NCBI GenBank assembly: GCA_015067635.1 | Contig: SVMA01000013.1 | Span: forward strand, 1-48,232 | Length of the DNA: 48,232 nucleotides | Direction: 5' to 3' | Source of the DNA: Oscillospiraceae bacterium | GTDB lineage: Bacteria; Bacillota; Clostridia; Oscillospirales; Oscillospiraceae | Part shown: positions 24,580 to 34,037 of the stretch, piece by piece | Numbering within the stretch: the first letter of the stretch is position 1 | How the letters are laid out: every line of letters starts with the position of its first letter | Notes under the pieces: generated by a model | Told to the model about the DNA's origin: nothing | Database searches by the model: none | Seen by the model: the letters and a program-made list of their open reading frames with translations, nothing else | Made by a program: the position numbers and the translations under genes

Positions 24580-24845
24580 AAAATAAATAAACCCTTCATC
24601 CCATTATCGGGACGAAAGGCATTCCTTCCGCGGTACCACCCGCAATTCGCTGATTCAGCGCAGCTTTTCGGCGCAAACACGCCACAGATCTGTAACGGAA
24701 TCATCCGGCGCACCCTACTGGTCGTTCAGGCGGCAGCTCATGGGAGAAGGCCCGGCATTGCACGCAAGTGGCTTTCACCATCCCACTCTCGCTTTGTGCG
24801 CAAACCAATACAAGGCAGCCCAATCTTTGCTTTTTGCATATATTG
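24580..24845 (-). promoter_or_regulatory. T-box leader of pheST, specifier UUC (Phe)
   Basis: On the minus strand the stem I distal element GAGAGTGGGATGGTGAAAG is followed by the specifier region GGGCC-TTC-TCCCATGAGC with TTC at 24748-24746. Downstream comes the canonical antiterminator GGGTGGTACCGCGG, then a terminator hairpin CCTTTCGTCCC/GGGATGAAGG (about 24619-24593) with a T-rich tail. The regulated gene being pheS confirms the Phe reading. Confidence 0.92.
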
Positions 24846-24850
24846 GCTGT

Positions 24851-24879
24851 ATTTTAACATAATCACCCAAAAAAAGCAA
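24851..24879 (-). promoter_or_regulatory. Promoter of pheST
   Basis: Minus strand TTGCTT (24879-24874), 17 bp, TAAAAT (24856-24851). Confidence 0.7.
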
Positions 24880-24910
24880 GGGTTTTTTCCAGTTTTTCAA
24901 AGGGAAAAGA

Positions 24911-24949
24911 AAAAAGGCTTACTGCCTGCACAACACAGACAGTAAGCCT
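24911..24949 (-). terminator. Terminator of the lysine ABC operon
   Basis: AGGCTTACTG..CTG arm (24915-24928) pairs with 24937-24949 with one mismatch; the minus-strand tail is TTTTTTCTTTT. It separates the ABC operon from pheST. Confidence 0.85.
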
Positions 24950-24965
24950 AAGATTGTTTTTCGGA

Positions 24966-25712
24966 TTATTCGTTGCGGAAACGGGCAAGGAAGTCTTTGG
25001 TCTCCTGTTTTTGCGGATTGCCGAAAACCTCCTGGGGGGTGCCCTGTTCACAGATGACACCGTCGTTCATGTAAACGACCCGATTGGAAACATCCCGCGC
25101 AAAAGCCATCTCATGGGTGACTACAAGCATGGTCATACCCTCCTGAGCCAGGGCCTTCATGACCGACAGGACTTCGCCAACCATTTCCGGATCCAATGCA
25201 GAGGTGGGCTCGTCAAAAAGCAATACCTCAGGATTCATGGCAAGGGCTCTGGCGATGGCAACACGTTGCTTTTGTCCGCCGGAAATCTGCCGGGGCTTGG
25301 CGTTGATATAAGGCGCCATGCCTACTTTTTGCAGGTAGTCCATGGCAATATCTTCTGCTTCACGCTTGTTGCGCTTCAATACCTTGATCTGGGGAAGGGT
25401 GCAGTTCTGCAGAACCGTCAGATTGTTGTACAGATTAAACTGCTGAAAGACCATGCCGACAGAGGCCCGGTATTGGTAAACGGAATCCAATTCGGACATT
25501 ACGTTCATTCCGTGATAGAGAATGTCACCGCCTGTCGGTGTCTCCAAAAGGTTGATACAACGCAGAAATGTACTTTTTCCGGAACCTGAGGAGCCGATAA
25601 TGGCCACTACTTCACCGGTATCTACTGTCATATCCACGCCCTTGAGAACATCCACGGAGCCAAAGCTCTTTTTCAGTCCTTTGATCTCAAATACATGTTT
25701 CGTCTCAGTCAT
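24966..25712 (-). CDS. Amino-acid (lysine) ABC transporter ATP-binding protein
   Basis: A 248-aa ATPase of the polar amino-acid uptake family. Walker [10 protein letters not shown], signature [15 protein letters not shown], Walker [13 protein letters not shown], and the switch His in [15 protein letters not shown] 25712 ([13 protein letters not shown]) follows AGGAGGT; 13 upstream in-frame residues are rejected. It overlaps the permease end by 8 bp. The lysine riboswitch upstream of the operon defines the likely cargo. Confidence 0.93.
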   Translation of the reverse strand: MTETKHVFEIKGLKKSFGSVDVLKGVDMTVDTGEVVAIIGSSGSGKSTFLRCINLLETPTGGDILYHGMNVMSELDSVYQYRASVGMVFQQFNLYNNLTVLQNCTLPQIKVLKRNKREAEDIAMDYLQKVGMAPYINAKPRQISGGQKQRVAIARALAMNPEVLLFDEPTSALDPEMVGEVLSVMKALAQEGMTMLVVTHEMAFARDVSNRVVYMNDGVICEQGTPQEVFGNPQKQETKDFLARFRNE

Positions 25713-26487
25713 GGGGAACCTCCTGTTGCTTCGGTACACGAATTTCTGCATGAGGATCGGACTGGGAACCGCAGATTACAAAGCTTTCATGGCCTTCCAT
25801 CCGCTGTTCGATCAGACGCAATATCCGTGTAACAGAGTAGGTCAGAATGAAGTAGATGATACAAACGACAAAATAGGTTTGGAAGGTCTGGAAGCTTTCA
25901 CGCTTAATGATACCTGCGAAATAATACAACTCAGTGATGCCAATGACGTTCAACACGGAAGTATCCTTAATGTTGATGACAAATTCGTTGGCAACTGAGG
26001 GGAGAATGTTCCGCAGGACCTGAGGCAAAACAATGTAGCGCATTGTCTGCCAATGGGTCATACCTACTGCGGAAGCACCTTCAAACTGCCCTTTGTCCAC
26101 AGAAATGATACCACCGCGAACAATTTCTGCCATGTAGGCACCGGTGTTGATGGAAACGATCAGAATTCCGGATGGAACCAGAGGCAGTTGAGAACCGCCG
26201 GTTGCAAAAGCATAGCCCCAGTAGATTACCATGGCTTGCACCATCATAGGTGTACCACGGAATACTTCTACGTATGCGGTAATAATGCCATTGAATACCC
26301 GTTGCAGGAAGCGAACAAACCCTTTCTTGGAAAGCGGGCAGGTACGAATCACACCGGTGGCAAGACCAATCAGCAGACCGGCTACGGTGCCGGTCATGGC
26401 GATGAGCATGGTGTATCCTACACCGCGCAGCAGGAACGGATAATGTTCCGTTACGATTTCAATAACATCGCGAAAAAACTCAAGCAT
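25705..26487 (-). CDS. Amino-acid (lysine) ABC transporter permease
   Basis: A 260-aa His/Glu/Gln/Arg/Opine-type permease. An N-terminal [20 protein letters not shown] opens the BPD-transp-1 domain; the EAA loop reads [21 protein letters not shown], the coupling helix for the ATPase. About five TM helices. The tail after residue 235 ([20 protein letters not shown]) is longer than usual and reaches into the ATPase gene. It begins 12 nt after the binding-protein gene. Confidence 0.93.
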   Translation of the reverse strand: MLEFFRDVIEIVTEHYPFLLRGVGYTMLIAMTGTVAGLLIGLATGVIRTCPLSKKGFVRFLQRVFNGIITAYVEVFRGTPMMVQAMVIYWGYAFATGGSQLPLVPSGILIVSINTGAYMAEIVRGGIISVDKGQFEGASAVGMTHWQTMRYIVLPQVLRNILPSVANEFVINIKDTSVLNVIGITELYYFAGIIKRESFQTFQTYFVVCIIYFILTYSVTRILRLIEQRMEGHESFVICGSQSDPHAEIRVPKQQEVPHD

Positions 26488-26499
26488 AGTATTTATCTC

Positions 26500-27372
26500 T
26501 TACTTCTTTTTATAGATAACAACGAGATTGGAGGAGTAGTATACGTCAGTAAAGTCAATTTCCTCTTCCCGTTCAGCGGTGGGGCTCATGCCGGCAATGA
26601 TAGCATCAACGCTTCCGGACTGCACAGCGGGCAGAAGACCGTCCCAGGTAATTGCATAAATTTCCAGCTTCATATTCAGCTTATTGGCAATGTACTGTGC
26701 AATCTGCACGTCGTAACCGTTGGCGTACATACCTTCGCTGCCTTGGCTGCTGATAGGAACAGCGCCCAAAGAAGGAGAGGACATATCCGTCCAGTTGAAG
26801 GGAGCATAAGCGCATTCCATACCAACCTTCAAGGTGCCTTCAGGCTCAATAGGAGCAATGCTGGTCAGAGCCAACTCAGCAACGGTTTCACCGGCAGAGA
26901 TGTGAACCATTTGATCCATCAGCTGCATACGGGTCTCCGTGGAAATTTCAGCGAGAATGGTGTTGATCTGATCCTTTAAGGGATTGCCGGTATTCAAGCC
27001 GACTGCGATACCAACATCGGCATCCGTGGCGGTAAAGCCGGTATCGTTGTTGACCAGGTGAATGTAATCCAGGGAGCTGTCACCGAGGCAGACCTCAATA
27101 GCGGTGGGCTCTTCGGCAATATAACCGTCAATGGTGCCGGACTGCAGAGCAGTCAGCAGATCTGCGAACTCGGGCAGGGTGGAGCTCTTAACCTCGGGGA
27201 TTTGGCTCATTGCATCGGCATGGAAAGTGCCACTCTGCGCCGCGATACGGGCACCGGACAGATCCTTCAGGTTGTTTGCGGCAGACAGGTCCATTGCTGT
27301 GGTGCCGCCACTGCAGGCACACAGTCCCAAAACCATCATCAGGGCCAGGGCAATACATACAATCTTTTTCAT
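26500..27372 (-). CDS. Circularly permuted amino-acid-binding lipoprotein
   Basis: A 290-aa solute-binding protein with a lipoprotein signal (MKKIVCIALALMMVLGLCACSGG; lipidated Cys about residue 22). The two halves of the SBP_bac_3 fold come in reversed order. Residues about 40-165 (DLSGARIAAQSGT, TIDGYIAEEPTAIEV, VGIAVGLNTGNPLKDQIN) are what is normally the second lobe. Residues about 175-290 (GTLKVGMECAYAPFNW, GYDVQIAQYIANKL, WDGLLPAVQSGSVDAIIAGM, YYSSNLVVIYKKK) are the normal N-terminal lobe, ending at the usual hinge strand. Total length matches one complete domain. ATG 27372 follows AAAGGAAAG. It is the first gene after a lysine riboswitch. Confidence 0.9.
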   Translation of the reverse strand: MKKIVCIALALMMVLGLCACSGGTTAMDLSAANNLKDLSGARIAAQSGTFHADAMSQIPEVKSSTLPEFADLLTALQSGTIDGYIAEEPTAIEVCLGDSSLDYIHLVNNDTGFTATDADVGIAVGLNTGNPLKDQINTILAEISTETRMQLMDQMVHISAGETVAELALTSIAPIEPEGTLKVGMECAYAPFNWTDMSSPSLGAVPISSQGSEGMYANGYDVQIAQYIANKLNMKLEIYAITWDGLLPAVQSGSVDAIIAGMSPTAEREEEIDFTDVYYSSNLVVIYKKK

Positions 27373-27421
27373 AATTTTCTTTCCTTTCTGTTGTGGCATT
27401 TAGCCATTAAAATAAAAAACC

Positions 27422-27665
27422 GGACCGCTTTGGAAAGCGGTCCATGAGTGTTGTCATCTCAATCTATAAAAAACAGAAAAAGTTGAAACAATCAATGATA
27501 GCGCTTCACAAATGGTTTGTGACAGTTCGGCAGATATTCTCTGACGACCCAGCAGTAAAAACTCAGGCATCCTTACTGCTTCGGCGGTATTCCCTTTCTC
27601 CAACAGCGGCTGCCTGGCCTTGCTGCTGGGTACTTATGCGTACCGCGCCTCTATCAAGCGATTCA
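27422..27665 (-). promoter_or_regulatory. Lysine riboswitch (L-box) with terminator
   Basis: On the minus strand the aptamer shows GATAGAGGCGCGG..CATAAGTA, then GAGAAAGGGAATACCGCCGAAGCA, then TTTACTGCTGGG and AACTGTCAC. It closes with P1 pairing of TTGATAG (about 27656) and CTATCA (about 27496). These are the core conserved blocks of the lysine aptamer in order. A terminator GGACCGCTTT/AAAGCGGTCC (27443-27422) with tail GGTTTTTTATTTT follows, then the binding-protein gene. Lysine should switch transcription off. Confidence 0.92.
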
Positions 27666-27674
27666 GTTGCACAC

Positions 27675-27703
27675 ATTCTAACACCAAACGTGTACATTGT
27701 CAA
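27675..27703 (-). promoter_or_regulatory. Promoter of the lysine-riboswitch operon
   Basis: Minus strand TTGACA (27703-27698), 17 bp, TAGAAT (27680-27675), just ahead of the aptamer. Confidence 0.85.
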
Positions 27704-27741
27704 CTATCATTTGAGAAAAGTTGACAAAAAGAAATAGGGGG

Positions 27742-27769
27742 TTGAAAAAAAGAGGAAAATTGCTATAAT
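27742..27769 (+). promoter_or_regulatory. Promoter of the ktrB operon
   Basis: TTGAAA (27742-27747), 16 bp, TATAAT (27764-27769). RBS AAAGGGTGG follows at about 27803-27811. Confidence 0.75.
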
Positions 27770-27815
27770 ATATGCAATGCTGGGAAGTATACATTTTTGA
27801 AGAAAGGGTGGAAGT

Positions 27816-29180
27816 ATGGCCAATCAACGAACGATAAAAAAGCGAAAAATCCGGCTGTCACCGACCCAGATTATAGCCCTGGTCTTTGTTGGAATTATTC
27901 TGCTGGGCACCTTGATTCTGACCCTGCCGGCTTCTTCCCGGGACGGTCAGTCAGCGGGCTTTTTGCCGTCTTTGTTTACGGCGACTTCTGCTACCTGTGT
28001 TACGGGTCTTGTGATGTTTGACACATGGGCACAGTGGAGTGGATTGGGACAAATCGTGATTCTCACACTCATTGAAATCGGCGGCTTGGGCTTCATGTCC
28101 GCAGCGGCCTTTGTGATTTTCATTCTGCGTAAGCGTGTGGGGCTGAAGCAGAGAATGGTGATGGCCCAGGCCTTAAATGTTAATGATATGACCGGTATTG
28201 TTCGGCTGCAGAAAATCGTTTTGCTGGGAAGCTTACTGATTCAGCTGACCGGAGCATTGATTTTGGCGGTTTACTTCTGGCCGCAATACGGTCCGTGGAA
28301 TGCCATCCGCTGGAGCGTATTCCATTCTGTTTCAGCCTACTGCAATGCCGGATTTGATATCTTCGGCGTTTTAGGAAGTGGCAGCAGCCTGATTGCATTC
28401 CAGTCTGACCCTGTGGTGCTTCTCACCCTGGGAACCCTGGTAGTGATCGGCGGTTTGGGCTTCTTCGTTTGGGAAGAGGTGATCCGTCTGCACAGCTGGA
28501 AGCGGTTTTCCGCTTATACCAAGGTGGCACTGACCATGACAGGCATCTTGATTCTCATCGGAGCAGTGGGTATTTGCGTATTGGAGTGGAATAATCCGGA
28601 AACCTTAGGGAACATGTCCTGGCCGGATAAAATACTCAACGGTTTCTTCCAATCTCTGACAGCCCGTACAGCCGGTTTTGATGCCATAAATCAGGGCGGT
28701 CTGACGGATGGGGGCAAGATGTGGACATCTGTGTTTATGCTCATTGGCGGTTCCTCCGGTTCTACTGCCGGCGGTGTAAAAACGGTCACAATGGTGGTAT
28801 TGCTGCTGTTTTTGTGGTCCCGCATCCGGGGCAAGGGGTCGGTGTGTGTATTTAAGCGTACTGTTCCCAACAATCAGGTGCTGGATGCCATGACCATTGT
28901 TGCGATTGTGATTGGACTTGCAATTTTCGGCGGACTTTTTATTACAGCAACATCACCCATAGGATTTACGGACGGGCTCTATGAATCGATATCCGCGCTG
29001 GGAACGGTGGGCTTGACTACCGGTGTTACCACCAGCCTGAGCCTGCCGGCACAGCTGTTGATTATTATTTATATGTATTTCGGACGTGTAGGAATTCTCA
29101 CACTCAGCCTTGGTTTTCTGATGGGGAATCAGGCACAGGAGCGTTACCGCTACGCGCACACGAATTTCATGATAGGATAG
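27816..29180 (+). CDS. ktrB: Trk/Ktr potassium uptake channel subunit
   Basis: A 454-aa Superfamily-of-K+-transporters protein with four M1-P-M2 repeats. Selectivity-filter glycines are visible in TATSATCVTGL, SAYCNAGF, TARTAGFDA and ALGTVGLTTG. KtrB/TrkH dimers sit in the membrane and are gated by the cytoplasmic RCK subunit encoded next. Length fits KtrB rather than the longer TrkH. Start ATG 27816. Confidence 0.93.
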   Translation: MANQRTIKKRKIRLSPTQIIALVFVGIILLGTLILTLPASSRDGQSAGFLPSLFTATSATCVTGLVMFDTWAQWSGLGQIVILTLIEIGGLGFMSAAAFVIFILRKRVGLKQRMVMAQALNVNDMTGIVRLQKIVLLGSLLIQLTGALILAVYFWPQYGPWNAIRWSVFHSVSAYCNAGFDIFGVLGSGSSLIAFQSDPVVLLTLGTLVVIGGLGFFVWEEVIRLHSWKRFSAYTKVALTMTGILILIGAVGICVLEWNNPETLGNMSWPDKILNGFFQSLTARTAGFDAINQGGLTDGGKMWTSVFMLIGGSSGSTAGGVKTVTMVVLLLFLWSRIRGKGSVCVFKRTVPNNQVLDAMTIVAIVIGLAIFGGLFITATSPIGFTDGLYESISALGTVGLTTGVTTSLSLPAQLLIIIYMYFGRVGILTLSLGFLMGNQAQERYRYAHTNFMIG

Positions 29181-29191
29181 GAGAGAAAACG

Positions 29192-29839
29192 ATGAAATCT
29201 TACATTGTTGTTGGCTTGGGTCGGTTTGGTCTTGAAACAGCACGGCAGCTGTCCCGTTTGGGCAGTGAGGTGCTGGCCATCGATTTGAGAAGTGAGTTGG
29301 TGCAGCAGGTTGCAAACGAGGTGACCCATGCCGTGGTCGGGGACAGTCGCGATAAAGAAGTGCTGAAGGCACTGGGAGTAAGCAATTTTGACTGTGCTAT
29401 TGTGGCCATCGGCGGCGATCTGGCGGCATCCGTACTGGTTGCCATGAACCTGAAGGAACTGGGTGTGCCGTATTTGGTGTGCAAAGCGCATGACGAGACA
29501 CACAGAAATATTCTGCAAAAGCTGGGCGCTGACCGGGTGGTGATTCCGGAACAGGAAAATGCATCCCGTCTTGCCAAGAGCCTGTCCCTGCCCAATTTGC
29601 TGGACTACATTGAGTTGTCCGAGGAATACGGTATTGTGGAAATTCCTGCTCCCCAAAGCTGGGTTGGGAAAAGCCTGCGTGAGCTGAATGTGCGTGCCAA
29701 GCTTGGTATCAACATTCTGGCAGTTCGCAGAAATGGCAAAATGGATGTTTCTCCTGCGGCAGATTTTCAAGTGAATGCGGAAGATATCATGGTAATGCTG
29801 GGCGATAACCATGCAGTGGAAGCTGTTCAGAAACTATGA
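29192..29839 (+). CDS. ktrA: RCK-domain potassium channel gating subunit
   Basis: A 215-aa cytoplasmic regulator: RCK_N Rossmann domain with SYIVVGLGRFGLETARQL and an acidic ribose-binding residue in LAIDLRSE, then RCK_C (about 135-215). Such subunits bind ATP/ADP or NAD(H) and gate KtrB. It is 11 nt after ktrB; its stop overlaps the next start (ATGA). Confidence 0.93.
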   Translation: MKSYIVVGLGRFGLETARQLSRLGSEVLAIDLRSELVQQVANEVTHAVVGDSRDKEVLKALGVSNFDCAIVAIGGDLAASVLVAMNLKELGVPYLVCKAHDETHRNILQKLGADRVVIPEQENASRLAKSLSLPNLLDYIELSEEYGIVEIPAPQSWVGKSLRELNVRAKLGINILAVRRNGKMDVSPAADFQVNAEDIMVMLGDNHAVEAVQKL

Positions 29840-30585
29840 GTGAGATGAGAATTACATCCCGCAAAAACCCGCTTATTCAGCAGGTGCGGCGGTTGGTGAC
29901 ATCGAAAAAAGAACGGGAAGACAGCGGGCTGTTTGTGGCGGATGGCACGAAATTACTGGAAGAGGCTGTGAAGCATTTTCCCGGTTTGGAAACGGTGATT
30001 TTATCGGATGATGTGACTGTTTCGCTGCCTCAGCAGGTAGAAGTGGTGCGGGTGCCGGAAGAGATCATGGCGTATATTTCCCCTATGGAGGCGCCGCAAG
30101 GCGCACTGTTTCTCTGCCGTCTGCCGGAAAATATAGATTTCTCGCCTGTAGCAGGTATGCTGCTGCTGGATGGCATTCAGGACCCCGGAAATCTGGGAAC
30201 GATTTTGCGTACTGCGGATGCTTTGGATGTTCCGGTGGCACTTTTGGAGGGGTGCGCAGACCCATACAGCCACAAAACTGTTCGGGCCTCCATGGGTGCA
30301 GTATTTCGCACACAACCGGTGCAGACAACCTGGGAGGCGGCGTGTCAGGCATTTGCGCAGACCAATATTCCCGTGGCTGTGACAGCACTGTCTGAACGGG
30401 CAAAGGATATCCGTAAGGCAGAACTTGCTTCCATAGCTGTGGTCATAGGCAGTGAAGGCAGAGGCGTGCGCAAAGAGATTTTGGAACAGGCGGATGCAGA
30501 ACTTGTGATTCCGATGAACGCCCGTTGCGAATCCCTCAATGCCGCAGTGGCTGCGGCGATTGTTATGTGGGAAATGAAAAACTGA
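29836..30585 (+). CDS. TrmH/SpoU-family RNA 2'-O-methyltransferase
   Basis: A 249-aa SPOUT methyltransferase. A substrate-binding N-terminal domain (ITSRKNPLIQQVRRL) is followed by the SPOUT core: motif 1 LLLDGIQDPGNLGTILRTADAL, motif 2 VVIGSEGRGV, motif 3 IPMNARCESLNAAVAAAI. It methylates rRNA or tRNA ribose; the exact site cannot be assigned. It overlaps ktrA by 4 bp, so the operon continues. Confidence 0.92.
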   Translation: MSEMRITSRKNPLIQQVRRLVTSKKEREDSGLFVADGTKLLEEAVKHFPGLETVILSDDVTVSLPQQVEVVRVPEEIMAYISPMEAPQGALFLCRLPENIDFSPVAGMLLLDGIQDPGNLGTILRTADALDVPVALLEGCADPYSHKTVRASMGAVFRTQPVQTTWEAACQAFAQTNIPVAVTALSERAKDIRKAELASIAVVIGSEGRGVRKEILEQADAELVIPMNARCESLNAAVAAAIVMWEMKN

Positions 30586-30605
30586 TAGAGATAGAAGGTA
30601 AAAAG

Positions 30606-31838
30606 ATGCTGATACACTGGATATGGCTGGCAACAAGACCCGGTCTGAGCGACCGGCAGAAATTGACCGTATTATCCGCATTTCGCGATCCGGAAGAGGT
30701 TTTCTTCGCGGATAAGTCGGCCTATTCCAATGTAGAAGGTATGAGTGCTGAGGGCGTGGATGCTCTGGCGGATAAGGATTTAAGGCAGGCAGAGGAGATT
30801 CTGGATGATTGCATCCATGAGGATATTCACATCTGCACCTTTCATGACGGGGCCTATCCTGTCCGGCTGAAGAATATTGCAGATCCGCCGTTGGTTTTAT
30901 ATTATAAAGGAAAGCTTGCCGGATTGGACAGCAGTCCGGTGATCGGTGTGGTAGGTACGCGAAAGGCTTCCGTCTACGGTCTGACCACTGCCAGTCGCAT
31001 GGGTTATCAGATTGCCCGGTGCGGCGGTATTTTGGTGTCCGGTCTGGCTAAGGGCATTGACGGCCATGCGATGACCGGTGCATTAACTGCAGGCGGTATG
31101 GTTGTGGGCGTTCTGGGCTGTGGCATTGATGTGGTGTATCCGCCCATGCATCGTGCTTTGTATTTGGACACAGAGCGCAACGGATGTCTGATATCCGAGT
31201 TTCCACCGAAAACCCCGCCGTACAAGTGGAATTTTCCCAAGCGCAACCGTATTATCAGCGGTTTGAGCAATGGCGTTTTGTTGGTGGAGGCGCCCAAAAT
31301 AAGCGGCGCTTTGATTACGGCCCGTCAAGCTCTGGAGCAGGGACGGGATGTATTTGTAGTGCCCGGAAATATTGACGTACCCACCTTTGAGGGAAGCAAT
31401 GCGCTGTTGCGTGAGGGTGCGGTGGCAGTGTCTTCGGGCTGGGATATCGTGGAAGAATATGCGGCATTATATCCGGAAAGGATACGCAGGTCATTTGAGG
31501 AAATTCCCTTCACATATCCGACGGAACAGTCCATGCCGCAGGTGGCGCAGAAGCCGGTGGCACCGACTCAAAAAACCGGGTTCGACAGGAAAAAACCGGA
31601 AAAACCCATTGACAAGAAGGAAAAGAAACCTTATAGTGTCCCACAGGATAAAATCGCTGATCTTTCTATGGATGAGCAAAATTTGCTGAAGCTTCTGGGA
31701 GAAGGGGAGATATTGGCAGATGAGCTGATTGCCGCCAGCGGCATCCCTGCCGGAAAGGTACTCAGTATGCTGACAATGCTGCAGATCAAGGGCATTGTAG
31801 AGCTTTTGCCCGGCAAACGGATTATCTTAAAATCATAA
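30606..31838 (+). CDS. dprA: DNA-processing protein DprA
   Basis: A 410-aa protein that loads RecA on incoming single-stranded DNA. It begins MLIHWIWLATRPGLSDRQK at ATG 30606, 20 nt after the methyltransferase stop, with AGAAGGT as RBS. SAM-like N-terminus, Rossmann core (GVVGTRKASVYG, SGLAKGIDGHAMTGAL, FPKRNRIISGLSNGVLLVEA), a Lys/Pro linker (about 310-345) and a C-terminal winged helix of the DML1-like type. In-frame upstream sequence from 30525 overlaps the preceding gene and is not used. Confidence 0.95.
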   Translation: MLIHWIWLATRPGLSDRQKLTVLSAFRDPEEVFFADKSAYSNVEGMSAEGVDALADKDLRQAEEILDDCIHEDIHICTFHDGAYPVRLKNIADPPLVLYYKGKLAGLDSSPVIGVVGTRKASVYGLTTASRMGYQIARCGGILVSGLAKGIDGHAMTGALTAGGMVVGVLGCGIDVVYPPMHRALYLDTERNGCLISEFPPKTPPYKWNFPKRNRIISGLSNGVLLVEAPKISGALITARQALEQGRDVFVVPGNIDVPTFEGSNALLREGAVAVSSGWDIVEEYAALYPERIRRSFEEIPFTYPTEQSMPQVAQKPVAPTQKTGFDRKKPEKPIDKKEKKPYSVPQDKIADLSMDEQNLLKLLGEGEILADELIAASGIPAGKVLSMLTMLQIKGIVELLPGKRIILKS

Positions 31839-31853
31839 GAATGGAGAAAATGT

Positions 31854-34037
31854 ATGGCAACACCATCCAATCTCGTAATTGTAGAGTCGCCTTCCAAGGC
31901 TAAGACCATTGGAAAGTATCTGGGGCCGGACTATACCGTTAAGGCCAGTATGGGCCATTTGCGGGATCTGCCCAAGAGCACCATGGGCGTAGATTTGGAA
32001 CACGGCTTTACGCCGAAGTATCTGCCGGTGGCCGGCAAGGAAGATTTGATAAAGGAACTGAAAAAGGCGGCAGCTCAGGCTGACACAGTTTATTTGGCAA
32101 CGGACCCTGACCGGGAAGGCGAGGCCATCTCCTGGCATTTGAAGGAGCTGCTTCTGCTGCCGGACAGTAAGACCCGACGGGTCACATTTAATGAAATTAC
32201 GCAAAAGGTGGTGCGGGAATCCATCGCCAATCCCCGGGATATTGATTACGATCTGGTGGATGCACAGCAGGCCCGCAGATTGCTGGATCGGATCGTCGGT
32301 TATCAGCTTTCTCCGCTGCTGTGGAAAAAGGTCCGCAGAGGTCTGTCCGCAGGACGGGTGCAGAGTGTGGCTACCCGCTTGGTGGTGGACCGTGAAAACG
32401 AGATCCGTGCCTTTGTTCCTCAGGAATACTGGACCTTGGATGTAACCTTGAATCGCATGGAAAAACCCGGCTCCTTTGTCGCCAGATACTATGGCGGAGA
32501 CAAGAAGCAGGAATTGGAAAAGGAACAACAGGTGGATGCTGTTATTGCTGACATCACAGGAAAGACTTTTACAGTTACCAGTGTAAAGCGTGCGGAGAAA
32601 AAACGCACTGCGGCTCCTCCTTTTACTACTTCAACGTTGCAGCAGGAGGCTTCCCGCAAGCTGAATATGACGCCCAAGCGCACAATGGCCATAGCCCAAC
32701 AGCTCTATGAAGGTGTGGATGTGGAAGGGGAAGGCACCACCGGTTTGATTACCTATATGCGTACGGACTCTCTGCGCCTTTCTGATGAAGCTATGGCAGC
32801 TGCTGCAGATTTTATCAAGCATCGCTATGGCAAGGAGTATTACTATGGCTCCTTCCATGTGTTCAAGAGCAAATCCGGTGCACAGGATGCCCACGAGGCG
32901 ATCCGTCCCACCCATGTGGAACTGGACCCCGAGCGAATTCAAAAAAGCCTTACCAAGGAGCAGTATAAGCTGTACAAGCTGATATGGAGTCGCTTTTTGG
33001 CATCTCAGATGGCCAGCGCGGTATATGATACGGTATCCATTGATACCCAGTGCGCCGGTCATACCTTCCGCAGCAGCCATCAGAGCGTGAAATTCTCCGG
33101 CTTTATTGCCGTCTATGAAGAAGGACGGGACGAAGAAGCGGAGACCGCAGATTCTCCCTTGCCAGATCTGCAGGAGGGGGAGAAAGCATCTGCCGGAAAG
33201 ATTGAGAAGGAACAGCACTTTACCCAACCTCCCGCACGGTATACGGAAGCAACTCTGGTCAAAGCGATGGAAGAAAAGGGCGTGGGTCGTCCTTCCACCT
33301 ATGCATCCATTGTTTCTACGATTCAGGATCGGGAATATGTGCTGAAAGCGGATAAACGACTGGCACCAACACCTTTGGGGGAGGTGGTCAACAGTTTGAT
33401 GGTGGAACGGTTTAACGACATCGTTGATGTGGAGTTTACCGCCAACATGGAAAATAAACTGGATGACGTGGAAACAGGCGCACGGAAGTGGAAGGAAGTT
33501 CTGGGAGAATTCTATCAGGATTTCCGTCAGGAGCTTGTGGATGCTGAGGTGGCTTTGCAGGGTGTGCGTTTGAAGGTACCGGAAGAGGAAACGGAAGAAA
33601 TCTGCGAAGTTTGCGGCAAGAAAATGGTCATCAAGGACGGTCGGTTCGGTAAATTTCTGGCTTGCCCCGGCTGGCCGGAATGCAAGAACACCAAGCCCTT
33701 GGTGGAGAAGATGCCCGGTCGCTGTCCCATTTGCGGCAGTGCGATTCTTAAGCGGAAATCCAAGAAGGGATATCCCTATTATGCCTGTGAAAAGGGCACT
33801 GAGTGCGGATTTATGAGCTGGGATGTACCCACAGAGCTGGATTGCCCCGGTTGCGGACAGACCTTGTTCAAGAAATCCGGCCGCGGCCGCATGAAGCCGT
33901 TCTGCATCAACGAGAAATGTGAGCATTTCCTGCCCGAGGAAAAACGGGGATACTTTAAGAAAAAGTCCGAAACGGATGAAGGCACAAAAAAGACCGCTGC
34001 GAAAAAAACGGCAAAGAAGAAAGAGGGAAGCAAATGA
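31854..34037 (+). CDS. topA: DNA topoisomerase I
   Basis: A 727-aa type IA topoisomerase that relaxes negative supercoils. TOPRIM domain at the N-terminus (LVIVESPSKAKTIGKYLG; DPDREGEA 84-91), active-site Tyr301 in GLITYMRTDS, then zinc-ribbon repeats from about 585 (CEVCGKKM, CPICGSAIL, CPGCGQTLF). A Lys-rich tail (KKTAAKKTAKKKEGSK) follows that should bind DNA. Complete. It overlaps trmFO by 4 bp. Confidence 0.97.
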   Translation: MATPSNLVIVESPSKAKTIGKYLGPDYTVKASMGHLRDLPKSTMGVDLEHGFTPKYLPVAGKEDLIKELKKAAAQADTVYLATDPDREGEAISWHLKELLLLPDSKTRRVTFNEITQKVVRESIANPRDIDYDLVDAQQARRLLDRIVGYQLSPLLWKKVRRGLSAGRVQSVATRLVVDRENEIRAFVPQEYWTLDVTLNRMEKPGSFVARYYGGDKKQELEKEQQVDAVIADITGKTFTVTSVKRAEKKRTAAPPFTTSTLQQEASRKLNMTPKRTMAIAQQLYEGVDVEGEGTTGLITYMRTDSLRLSDEAMAAAADFIKHRYGKEYYYGSFHVFKSKSGAQDAHEAIRPTHVELDPERIQKSLTKEQYKLYKLIWSRFLASQMASAVYDTVSIDTQCAGHTFRSSHQSVKFSGFIAVYEEGRDEEAETADSPLPDLQEGEKASAGKIEKEQHFTQPPARYTEATLVKAMEEKGVGRPSTYASIVSTIQDREYVLKADKRLAPTPLGEVVNSLMVERFNDIVDVEFTANMENKLDDVETGARKWKEVLGEFYQDFRQELVDAEVALQGVRLKVPEEETEEICEVCGKKMVIKDGRFGKFLACPGWPECKNTKPLVEKMPGRCPICGSAILKRKSKKGYPYYACEKGTECGFMSWDVPTELDCPGCGQTLFKKSGRGRMKPFCINEKCEHFLPEEKRGYFKKKSETDEGTKKTAAKKTAKKKEGSK

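Noticed and set aside
27422-27665. T-box leader upstream of the ABC operon
   Set aside because: A GGTAC-type string caught the eye, but the TGGNACC antiterminator and stem I are absent, while all lysine-aptamer blocks are present in order.
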